A stretch of 14,106 nucleotides of DNA from assembly GCA_002691795.1 (NCBI GenBank), contig NZIY01000082.1, positions 1 through 14,106 on the forward strand. The letters run 5' to 3'. The DNA comes from SAR116 cluster bacterium (GTDB lineage: Bacteria > Pseudomonadota > Alphaproteobacteria > Puniceispirillales > Marisalimonadaceae). Each line of letters opens with the position of its first letter. The stretch's first letter is position 1. This document shows positions 7,487-14,106 of the stretch, one piece after another. Made by a program: the position numbers and the translations under genes. The notes beneath the pieces were generated by a model. The model was given only the letters and a program-made list of their open reading frames with translations, was not told the DNA's origin and ran no database searches.

Positions 7487-8365
7487 ATGAAATTACTTCA
7501 GTTTAATAAAACACATAAATTTATATTAAAAAATTTTATTATCATTTTATTATTGTTCTTTAGTTCATGCTCATACAATGAAAAAGAATTTACTCCAAGA
7601 ACTAGTGATTTAGATAACAAAAATAATTTAACATTTTATAAATTTGATAATTTGGTAAATAAATTAAAAAAAGAAAAAAATAAATTAAATAAAAGATATA
7701 CAATTATAATTGATCCTGGTCATGGTGGAAAAGACCCAGGAGCTATAGGGTTTAATGGAACATTAGAAAAAGATATCAATCTCAAATTCGCAAAAATTTT
7801 GAAATCTGATTTATCATCAGTAAACCTTTTAGTTAAGCTTACAAGAGCAAATGACAGATATCTCTACCTAAATCAAAGAGTTAAATTTGCAGAAAAAAAT
7901 AAAGCGGATTTATTTATTTCTATTCATGCTGATGCATCTAAAAACTTAAATGCAAGAGGTTTTTCAATATTTAGTCTTTCTGATAAGGCTTCAGACAAAG
8001 AAGCAAAAAATCTTGCTCAAAGAGAAAACAAATCAGATTTAATTGGTGGATTAAAAATTCAACATTCTGACCCATTAATAAAAGATAATTTAATAAAAAT
8101 TTTTCAAAGAGAAACTATGAATGAAAGCTCTAAGCTCGCTAATTTTGTTATAACAAATTTTAAAAAATTCCCAGTTAAAAACAGAGGCCATAGAAATGCA
8201 GGATTTGTTGTATTAAAGTCATTAACGACCCCGTCCATTTTAATTGAATTAGGTTTTTTAACTAACAAAAGTGAAGAAAAATTGTTAAATAGAACAATAT
8301 ATTTAAAAAAGCTTTCTACAATTTTATCTCTCTCAATTGTAAATTATTTAAATCAGAAGAGTTAG
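7487..8365 (+). CDS. amiC: N-acetylmuramoyl-L-alanine amidase (AmiC type), probable lipoprotein
   Basis: Cleaves the peptide from N-acetylmuramic acid in peptidoglycan, needed for daughter-cell separation. Of 292 residues, the Amidase_3 domain spans about 71-290 with zinc ligands H79 (IDPGHGGKDPG), E94 (TLEKD) and H147 (ISIHADA) and catalytic E254 (ILIELGFLTN). Residues about 168-235 (AQREN...GGL...ETMNESSKLA) match the segment that in AmiB/AmiC forms the autoinhibitory helix released by EnvC/LytM-type activators. The N-terminus is a hydrophobic segment (13-27) ending FSSC, with C28 as a possible lipidation site, although F at -3 is not ideal. Family members often have an N-terminal AMIN domain; here only about 40 residues separate the signal from the catalytic domain and none is visible. 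There is no Shine-Dalgarno. It is first in the plus-strand run with mrcA and prfB. Confidence 0.93.
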   Translation: MKLLQFNKTHKFILKNFIIILLLFFSSCSYNEKEFTPRTSDLDNKNNLTFYKFDNLVNKLKKEKNKLNKRYTIIIDPGHGGKDPGAIGFNGTLEKDINLKFAKILKSDLSSVNLLVKLTRANDRYLYLNQRVKFAEKNKADLFISIHADASKNLNARGFSIFSLSDKASDKEAKNLAQRENKSDLIGGLKIQHSDPLIKDNLIKIFQRETMNESSKLANFVITNFKKFPVKNRGHRNAGFVVLKSLTTPSILIELGFLTNKSEEKLLNRTIYLKKLSTILSLSIVNYLNQKS

Positions 8366-8373
8366 TTTATAGT

Positions 8374-8410
8374 GTCTAATTGTTGTCTAATTTTGTGTCT
8401 ATAAGTCTTA
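8374..8410 (+). repeat. Short GTCT(A) direct repeats before mrcA
   Basis: In the 48-base amiC-mrcA gap, GTCTAATT occurs at 8374-8381 and 8385-8392, GTCTATAA at 8397-8404, and GTCTTA at 8405-8410. The first three are 11 and 12 bases apart, about one helical turn, as expected of a regulator binding site or iteron. No function is known, and in so AT-rich a sequence chance or simple duplication is possible. Confidence 0.45.
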
Positions 8411-8413
8411 TAT

Positions 8414-10828
8414 ATGAAATTGTTTACTTTAATATTTACTTTCCTTTTTTTTAGTTCAATTCTAATTTTAGGATCGTTTTTTTATGTTTTATGGCATTTT
8501 GGACGAGATTTGCCTGATTACAGACAACTCTCAAAATATGAACCATCTATTGTAAGTAGAGTCCATGCTGGAAATGGTGCTTTACTAAAAGAATACTCAA
8601 TCGAAAGAAGAGTTTTTGTACCTGTAGATGTAATACCAAAAAAAATTATTTCTGCTTTTCTATCTGCTGAAGATAAAGATTTTTACCATCATTTTGGCGT
8701 TGACCTACAAGCCATTTCAAGAGCTTTAATTACAAACTTTAAAAACTATGGAAAAGGCAAAAGGTTAGTAGGGGCGTCAACCATAACTCAACAGGTTGCA
8801 AAAAACTTTTTACTAAGTTCTGAAGTTTCTCTTGAACGTAAAATTAAAGAAGCAATTTTAGCAATAAGAATAGAGCGAGCTTTTACAAAAAACCAGATTT
8901 TAGAATTATACCTTAATGAAATTTATTTAGGAAATAATTCTTATGGTATAGCTGCCGCTGCTTTAAACTATTTTGATAAAAGTCTTGATGATTTATCTAT
9001 TGATGAAGCTGCATTTTTAGCAACCTTACCAAAAGCTCCAAGTGCATATAATCCAAAAACAAATTATAACAGAGTATTTAATAGAAGAAATTGGGTCTTA
9101 AACCAAATGTACAAGAATGGATTTCTTACTGTAAGTAATAAAAATTATTTACAAAGTAAAGAGATAATTATAAAGAAATCAACTGGTTTAGATGACACAT
9201 CAGCTCCATACTTTTCTGAAGAAATTAGAAGAAAAATGTTAAAAGATTATGGTTATAATGCTTTATATAAAGGCGGTCTTTCAATTAGAACAACTTTAAA
9301 TCCAAAACTTCAGAAATTTGCAGATGAGGCATTATTTAGAGGATTAGAAAAGTTAGATAAAAGACAAGGTTGGAGGGGTCCAATTACAAATATTCAGATA
9401 AAAAATGCAAATAAAAAAGAAATAGATGCAGTTTTAAATAAACTTCAATCAGGTCTTCCAAAAAATAGATTTGTATCTGTAATTAAAAATATTAGTTCAG
9501 ATAAAATCAAGGTTTATGCTCAGGGTAAGATCATGGAAATTAAATTTCAAAACAAATCATGGTTAAGAAGACAAATAATTTATACTGATAAAGATAATAA
9601 TAAGCAAATTGGTCATGATAAAAAATTTAGTTCATTTAAAGAATTTTTAAAATTAGGAGATATAGTCTTAATTAAAAAAGATAATCAAGATTATATACTT
9701 TCACAAATTCCAAAAGTTAATGGTGCAATTGTGGTAATAGATCCAAATACTGGTCGTGTATTAGCTATGACTGGTGGATATCAGTTTAGCAAAAGTGAAT
9801 TTAATCGAGCCACTCAAGCTTTTAGACAGCCTGGATCAGCTTTCAAGCCTTTTGTATATTTAGCAGCACTTGACCAAAAAATTAAACCTACTGACATTAT
9901 TTTAGATGCACCATTGTCATACGATCAAGGTATAGGTTTACCTAAATGGAAACCGGCTAATTATACTAAAAAGTTTTATGGACCTAGCCCTGTAAGATTG
10001 GGAATTGAAAAATCTAGAAATCTTATGACAGCTAGATTGGCATTACTTGTAAGTATGAAGAATATTAAAAAATATGGTAATAACTTTGGAATTTACGATA
10101 ATCTACCTAATTTATTGTCAATGTCACTTGGTGCTGGTGAAACTACTTTGTTACGGTTAACCACTGCTTATGCAATGATTGTCAATGGTGGAAAAAAAAT
10201 TTCACCATTCTTTATTGATAGAGTACAAGATAGAAGAGGGAAGACTATTCTTAAGAATGACTTAAGAAAATGTAAAAATTGTGAATCAAACAATCTTAAT
10301 AATCAAAACAAAATTCCAATCTTAGTTGATGAGAGAGATCAAATAACTGACCCAGGCTCTGCTTATCAAATGGTGTCTATGCTTCGTGGAGCGGTAACGA
10401 GGGGGACTGGTAGATTAATCAATAAATTAAATAAAACATTGGCTGGTAAAACTGGAACTACTAATTCAAATCAAGATGCTTGGTTTGTAGGTTTTTCTAG
10501 TGATCTAGCTGTGGGTGTCTTTGTAGGTTTTGATAATCCTTTTACATTGGGAAAAAGAGAAACTGGTAGTTCTGTATCAGCTCCAATATTTAAAGACTTT
10601 ATGAAAAAAGCTTTGAATAATAAACCTAATATTCCTTTCAGAAGACCTCCAGGTATTAAATTAATTAAAGTTGATCCAAAAACAGGTCTTTTGTCAAAAA
10701 CTAATAGTAAAAATTTTATAATTGAAGCCTTTAAACCTGGTCAATTACCTAGTAAAACAACAGATTTTGATATAATTGATAAGCTAAAAGAAAAGGATAT
10801 TGTAAATTCTCTTTCTCCTCTATATTAA
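8414..10828 (+). CDS. mrcA: Penicillin-binding protein 1A (bifunctional transglycosylase/transpeptidase)
   Basis: Inner-membrane enzyme that polymerises lipid II into glycan strands and cross-links them. Of 804 residues, a membrane anchor covers about 4-27. The GT51 domain has catalytic E86 in LSAEDKDFYHHFG and GASTITQQVAKNF (120-132), then ERAFTKNQILELYLNEIYLG. A middle OB-like insert (about 315-430) precedes the transpeptidase domain, with SxxK S475-K478 in RQPGSAFKP, SRN 534-536, and KTG 679-681 in AGKTGTT. A CKNC pair lies at 620-623 in the periplasmic domain. Length and motif order are normal. No Shine-Dalgarno precedes the ATG. It lies 48 bases after amiC and 5 before prfB, the conserved alphaproteobacterial order. 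Confidence 0.96.
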   Translation: MKLFTLIFTFLFFSSILILGSFFYVLWHFGRDLPDYRQLSKYEPSIVSRVHAGNGALLKEYSIERRVFVPVDVIPKKIISAFLSAEDKDFYHHFGVDLQAISRALITNFKNYGKGKRLVGASTITQQVAKNFLLSSEVSLERKIKEAILAIRIERAFTKNQILELYLNEIYLGNNSYGIAAAALNYFDKSLDDLSIDEAAFLATLPKAPSAYNPKTNYNRVFNRRNWVLNQMYKNGFLTVSNKNYLQSKEIIIKKSTGLDDTSAPYFSEEIRRKMLKDYGYNALYKGGLSIRTTLNPKLQKFADEALFRGLEKLDKRQGWRGPITNIQIKNANKKEIDAVLNKLQSGLPKNRFVSVIKNISSDKIKVYAQGKIMEIKFQNKSWLRRQIIYTDKDNNKQIGHDKKFSSFKEFLKLGDIVLIKKDNQDYILSQIPKVNGAIVVIDPNTGRVLAMTGGYQFSKSEFNRATQAFRQPGSAFKPFVYLAALDQKIKPTDIILDAPLSYDQGIGLPKWKPANYTKKFYGPSPVRLGIEKSRNLMTARLALLVSMKNIKKYGNNFGIYDNLPNLLSMSLGAGETTLLRLTTAYAMIVNGGKKISPFFIDRVQDRRGKTILKNDLRKCKNCESNNLNNQNKIPILVDERDQITDPGSAYQMVSMLRGAVTRGTGRLINKLNKTLAGKTGTTNSNQDAWFVGFSSDLAVGVFVGFDNPFTLGKRETGSSVSAPIFKDFMKKALNNKPNIPFRRPPGIKLIKVDPKTGLLSKTNSKNFIIEAFKPGQLPSKTTDFDIIDKLKEKDIVNSLSPLY

Positions 10829-10833
10829 TAAAT

Positions 10834-11928
10834 ATGTCTTTGGAACTAGTAGAAAAATTTAAAATTTTAAATGATGAAATAAATCTTTTAAAAAAAAACA
10901 TTAATTGGGAAAAATCTATTTTAGAATTGAAAAAATTAATAGCAGAATCTGAGTGCGATGGTTTTTGGAATGATCCTAAAACAGCCCAGAAGGTAATGAA
11001 AGAAATAAAATTAAAAGAAAATAAAATTAATTTAGTTAAAAAAATTAATCAAGATTATTTAGATTTAAAAGATTTAGTAGACCTAGCAGAGAGTGAAAAT
11101 GATTCTGATTTAATTAAAGAATTAAATAAATCTGTTGATGTTTTAATGACAAATTCAAAAAAATATAAGATTGAAACTATGTTTTCTGATAAAAATGATT
11201 TTTCTAATTGTTTTTTGGAAATACATGCAGGTGCTGGAGGAACTGAGGCTCAAGATTGGGCCTTAATGTTACAAAGAATGTATTTTAGATGGGCTGAGAA
11301 AAAAGGATTTAAAGTTAAAATAATAGAGGAAAGTCCTGGCGATGAAGCTGGAATAAAATCAAGTACATTAATGTTTATTGGTGATTACGCAAATGGTTGG
11401 TCACGTACGGAAAGTGGGGTTCATCGTTTGGTAAGAATTTCACCATTTGATTCTTCATCGAGAAGACATACAAGTTTTGCATCAGTTTGGATTTATTCTG
11501 AAAGTAATGATGAGATTGACATAAAAATAGATGATAAAGATCTTAAAATTGATACTTACAGAGCCTCAGGTGCAGGTGGACAACATGTAAACAAAACAGA
11601 TTCAGCGATAAGAATCACTCATTTGCCAACTAAAATTATTGTTCAATGTCAAAGTGATAGATCACAACATAGAAATAAAGCTCAAGCATTAAGTATGCTT
11701 AGATCAAAATTGTATGAACTTGAATTAAAAAAACAAGAAGAACATAATGAAAAATTAGCATCTTCAAAAAATGAAATTGGATGGGGGAGTCAAATAAGGT
11801 CATATGTTTTGCATCCCTACAATTTAGTTAAGGATTTGAGAACTAATATAGAAACAGGAAATACTAATGCTGTTTTAGATGGCGAAATAGATCAATTTAT
11901 TAATGAAGCTTTGGCTCAAAAACTATAG
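10834..11928 (+). CDS. prfB: Peptide chain release factor 2
   Basis: Reads UGA and UAA stop codons and triggers hydrolysis of peptidyl-tRNA. Of 364 residues (E. coli 365), the N-terminal helices end with FWNDPKTAQKVM, then come the Gly-rich EIHAGAGGTEAQDWA, the codon-recognition tripeptide SPF (203-205) in RISPFDSSSRRHTSF, and the catalytic GGQ (248-250) in ASGAGGQHVNKTDSAIR; its Gln is normally methylated by PrmC. The frame is continuous through residues 18-30 (LLKKNINWEK), where many bacteria have a UGA and +1 frameshift, so autoregulation by frameshifting is absent. It starts five bases after mrcA without a Shine-Dalgarno and is probably co-transcribed with it. Its stop shares CTATAG with the convergent peroxiredoxin stop. 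Confidence 0.97.
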   Translation: MSLELVEKFKILNDEINLLKKNINWEKSILELKKLIAESECDGFWNDPKTAQKVMKEIKLKENKINLVKKINQDYLDLKDLVDLAESENDSDLIKELNKSVDVLMTNSKKYKIETMFSDKNDFSNCFLEIHAGAGGTEAQDWALMLQRMYFRWAEKKGFKVKIIEESPGDEAGIKSSTLMFIGDYANGWSRTESGVHRLVRISPFDSSSRRHTSFASVWIYSESNDEIDIKIDDKDLKIDTYRASGAGGQHVNKTDSAIRITHLPTKIIVQCQSDRSQHRNKAQALSMLRSKLYELELKKQEEHNEKLASSKNEIGWGSQIRSYVLHPYNLVKDLRTNIETGNTNAVLDGEIDQFINEALAQKL

Positions 11929-11944
11929 TTCTTTGACTTTTTTT
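11916..11944 (+). terminator. Probable intrinsic terminator of the amiC-mrcA-prfB run
   Basis: TCAAA (11916-11920) pairs with TTTGA (11932-11936) and AAC (11921-11923) with GTT (11928-11930), leaving loop TATA and one bulged C at 11931; seven T follow at 11938-11944. The stem has eight pairs, is AT-rich and contains both convergent stop codons. Weak stems are usual in genomes of this composition. On the minus strand no comparable T run lies outside the stem. Confidence 0.45.
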
Positions 11945-12381
11945 AAAACTTCTTCAGCATGACCAGGTACTTTTACTTTATCCCATATATAGTAAACTTT
12001 GCCTTGAGAATTAATTAAAAAAGTGGATCTTTGAATACCCATATATTTTTTTCCATACATTGATTTTTCGATCCAAACTCCAAATTTTGAACAGATTTTG
12101 TTATCAACATCTGATCCTAAGATACATTTAAGTTCATATTTTGATTTAAACTTAATTTGTTTTTCTAATTTATCTCTTGAAATTCCAATAACTGTAGTAT
12201 TTAAATTGTCAAATTCTTTAATTAATTCACTAAATGAGATGGCTTCCTTTGTACATCCAGTTGTATCAGCTTTTGGAAAAAAAAATAAAACTAAATTTTT
12301 ATCAATATTTTCCTTTAAATTAAACTTTCCTACATCTGTAAGTAATTCAAAATCGTCAATTTTATCATTTATCTTTGTCAT
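11923..12381 (-). CDS. bcp: Thioredoxin-dependent peroxiredoxin, Bcp/PrxQ type
   Basis: Cytosolic thiol peroxidase that reduces hydrogen peroxide and organic hydroperoxides. Of 152 residues, the peroxidatic cysteine is C43 in FFFPKADTTGCTKEA. The later conserved signature YGKKYMGIQRSTFLI and the C-terminal VPGHAEEVL are as usual. The resolving cysteine found in many family members five residues later (KEACxF) is missing (KEAISF). C86 and C97 are the only others, and neither sits clearly in the alternative resolving position, so a 1-Cys mechanism is possible. I chose the ATG at 12381, not the TTG at 12384, because AAGG (12389-12392) is seven bases upstream. A Bcp gene beside an AsmA-like gene is a recurring alphaproteobacterial arrangement. 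Confidence 0.93.
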   Translation of the reverse strand: MTKINDKIDDFELLTDVGKFNLKENIDKNLVLFFFPKADTTGCTKEAISFSELIKEFDNLNTTVIGISRDKLEKQIKFKSKYELKCILGSDVDNKICSKFGVWIEKSMYGKKYMGIQRSTFLINSQGKVYYIWDKVKVPGHAEEVLKKVKEL

Positions 12382-12475
12382 CAAAATACCTTATTTATAT
12401 ATAATTTTACATAATACAATTTATATTATATTTAATGAATATATCAAATAATAAAGAAGAGTTTTGTGAAAATCG
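12382..12475. promoter_or_regulatory. Divergent AT-rich promoter region between bcp and the AsmA-like gene
   Basis: For the plus strand, TTGTCA (12375-12380, inside the bcp start) lies 17 bases before TATATA (12398-12403), with a perfect TATAAT overlapping at 12400-12405. For the minus strand (bcp), TTGATA (12442-12447) lies 16 bases before TATAAA (12420-12425). Such matches are frequent by chance in sequence this AT-rich, so both are candidates only. Confidence 0.3.
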
Positions 12476-14106
12476 ATGATTAAAAAATTTTTAAAATACG
12501 CTCTCTTACTCTTTTCATTCAGTCTTTGTTTTATAGCTTCAGCATATTTTTTTAAGATTTATTTATTAAAAGAACCGATTATTGTTGAGAATTATTTTTC
12601 TAAAAATGATGAACAAATTATATCTTTTTTATCAAAAAAGATAAAGACTAATAAAAATCAACTTAAAATTGGCAAAATTAGACTTGAAATTAATGACTTT
12701 CAAAATTTTGTTAGTTTTAATATTTCTAATATAAACATACTTAATAACTTAAAAGAAACTGTTCTTAAAAGTAATAAAATTAATATTAGAATAAGTTTTC
12801 TAGATTTGATTGATAGCTTTATAAATAATGAAAGTCTTTTATTAAAAGATGTATCTATTAGTGAAGTTGATGTTGAGGATTTTAAATTTTTGGACAAGTC
12901 ATTAAAAATTATTTTTCAAAACACAGACAATCAAAGAAATAATCAATTCAAAAATATAAAAATTAATCATTTAAATTTTAAGTTGAAGGATAAGAATTTA
13001 TTTATTAGTGATGGATTAAATTTTAAATGTAAAAACCCAAATTTAAACTTTTTTACAAATAAGGTTGAAAACTTATTAAATTGTAATGAAAAAAGCTCTA
13101 ATTCTAATATTATTATTAAAAACTTTGATTTTAAAAAAAATGATTTTTTTTTAGATGGCTACATAGAAAAATTTGATTTAAGTAACTTGAATTTAAAAAC
13201 ATATTTCAAAAATTTCCAATTTAATGGAAAAATCCATGCAAAATTTAAAATTAATTTTAATAAAAACTTTCAAATTAAGAAGATAGATTTCAATTTTTTA
13301 GAAAATTCAAAAATTTTTAAAACGTCACTTAATGAAGAAAATCTTATTCAATTAAAAGGTTACTTAAGCTGGGAATTGTTTGATAAAAAGTTATTCATTA
13401 AAGATTTTGTAATGAACAAAATAAACATAAATGGAATCATTACACAAAATGATTCAAAATTCTTATCAAATTTGAAATTAAATTTTAATAAAATTAAATT
13501 AAACGATTTACATCCTATATTAGATGATGATCTTACTAAAAAAATTATCACTAAATACAAAAATAAACTTAAATTTAAGAATGATATTGGGTTAAATTTA
13601 ATTAAATCAAATATTCACGTTAAAACAATTTTTGATACTATTCGACAAAAAAATAAAATTTTGTTTATCAATTCAAATGGTCAATTTTCGTCAAACATTA
13701 AGGATGAAAAAATAGATGATTTTATTAAATTTAATTCTGATTTAAATGGTGATTACAATTTTTACTTTAATAATAACAAGTCTGAGTTAACCCTTGAAGG
13801 AAAGTTTAAAAATTCTAAATTTAATTTTTTTAAGATAGGCGAAACCCTTAATTTAAGTGAAATTCAATATTTATTAAATTATAAGGATGATAAATTAATT
13901 ATTGATAAATTAAACTTCATAAAAAATAACTCTACAGTATTAGATGCTAAAGCTGTATTCATAGACAAAAATCAAAATCTTAATTTTACTGATTTAAAAA
14001 TTAATATTAATAATTTTCCAGCTAAAATTTTTAATTATATTTATTTCACTAAATTTGAAGGAAATAATAAGTTTTTTACATTTGACAGTGGGACTGTTGT
14101 AAATAG
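12476..14106 (+). CDS. AsmA/YhdP-like membrane-anchored protein, N-terminal part (3' end outside window)
   Basis: The frame is open from the ATG at 12476 to the right edge, 543 codons with no stop. Residues about 5-30 form one membrane anchor (FLKYALLLFSFSLCFIASAYFF), and the rest is periplasmic in outline: short alternating hydrophobic/polar stretches rich in Asn, Lys, Ile and Phe (for example SFNISNINILNNL, INHLNFKLKDKNLFIS) as in the repeated beta strands of AsmA, YhdP and TamB proteins, which form lipid-conducting bridges to the outer membrane. No catalytic motif is seen. Position next to bcp fits the DUF3971/AsmA-like gene usually found there, with tyrS often following; that would be beyond the edge. 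Base composition is extremely AT-rich, below its neighbours, which fits a weakly constrained sequence. An in-frame TGA at 12467-12469 rules out a longer start. No good Shine-Dalgarno. Exact subfamily is uncertain. Confidence 0.72.
   Translation, partial: MIKKFLKYALLLFSFSLCFIASAYFFKIYLLKEPIIVENYFSKNDEQIISFLSKKIKTNKNQLKIGKIRLEINDFQNFVSFNISNINILNNLKETVLKSNKINIRISFLDLIDSFINNESLLLKDVSISEVDVEDFKFLDKSLKIIFQNTDNQRNNQFKNIKINHLNFKLKDKNLFISDGLNFKCKNPNLNFFTNKVENLLNCNEKSSNSNIIIKNFDFKKNDFFLDGYIEKFDLSNLNLKTYFKNFQFNGKIHAKFKINFNKNFQIKKIDFNFLENSKIFKTSLNEENLIQLKGYLSWELFDKKLFIKDFVMNKININGIITQNDSKFLSNLKLNFNKIKLNDLHPILDDDLTKKIITKYKNKLKFKNDIGLNLIKSNIHVKTIFDTIRQKNKILFINSNGQFSSNIKDEKIDDFIKFNSDLNGDYNFYFNNNKSELTLEGKFKNSKFNFFKIGETLNLSEIQYLLNYKDDKLIIDKLNFIKNNSTVLDAKAVFIDKNQNLNFTDLKININNFPAKIFNYIYFTKFEGNNKFFTFDSGTVVN

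Noticed and set aside
10834..10925. Programmed +1 frameshift in prfB
   Set aside because: There is no in-frame stop; the reading frame runs through residues 18-30 unbroken.
12098..12451. Plus-strand open frame across bcp
   Set aside because: Antisense to a well-supported peroxiredoxin and ends in the spacer without any family match.
12700..13560. Two short minus-strand open frames inside the AsmA-like gene
   Set aside because: They lie opposite a continuous 543-codon frame with a proper membrane anchor; Leu/Ser/Phe-rich antisense shadow.
1..14106. Mobile element, CRISPR array, tRNA or rRNA
   Set aside because: No transposase or integrase frame, no regularly spaced long repeats and no cloverleaf or rRNA motif was seen on either strand.

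Overview
This window looks like core chromosome of a very AT-rich alphaproteobacterium. By eye it is roughly 25-30% GC, and lower in the last gene. Three things point there: the gene order rne / M48 protease / DsbA-like / aroQ / accB / accC / aat next to a DUF2155 gene, the divergent order amiC / PBP1A / prfB, and an RNase E that ends in a GWW motif. The base composition and tight packing resemble streamlined marine lineages such as SAR11 (Pelagibacterales) or its AT-rich relatives. That placement is inference; no rRNA or other marker gene is present.

Layout. Positions 2-262 (+) hold the 3' end of a DUF2155 protein gene, which runs tail-to-tail into aat with a 79-base antisense overlap. From 184 to 7226, seven genes lie on the minus strand with overlaps or gaps of 1 to about 22 bases. 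In transcription order they are rne, an M48/TPR metalloprotease, a ScsC/DsbA-like thiol oxidoreductase, aroQ, accB, accC and aat, very probably one operon started upstream of rne. A 260-base divergent spacer (7227-7486) separates rne from the plus-strand run amiC, mrcA (PBP1A) and prfB, which are 5 to 48 bases apart. prfB meets a Bcp-type peroxiredoxin tail-to-tail at a shared CTATAG, inside a likely hairpin terminator. A short, extremely AT-rich spacer then leads to an incomplete gene for a large AsmA/YhdP-like anchored protein, which runs off the right edge.

Functions. The minus-strand operon joins RNA turnover, envelope proteostasis (M48, DsbA-like), chorismate synthesis, the first step of fatty-acid synthesis and N-end-rule tagging. 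The plus-strand run covers septal peptidoglycan hydrolysis, peptidoglycan synthesis and translation termination.

No RNA genes, insertion sequences, CRISPR arrays, phage genes or transfer signatures were seen. I found no undescribed system. The points worth a second look are gene-boundary and regulatory details: antisense tail overlaps, coding of the RNase E C-terminal motif over the next gene's start, GTCTA repeats in both plus-strand promoter-side spacers, strand-biased Shine-Dalgarno use, and an amidase with no visible AMIN domain.
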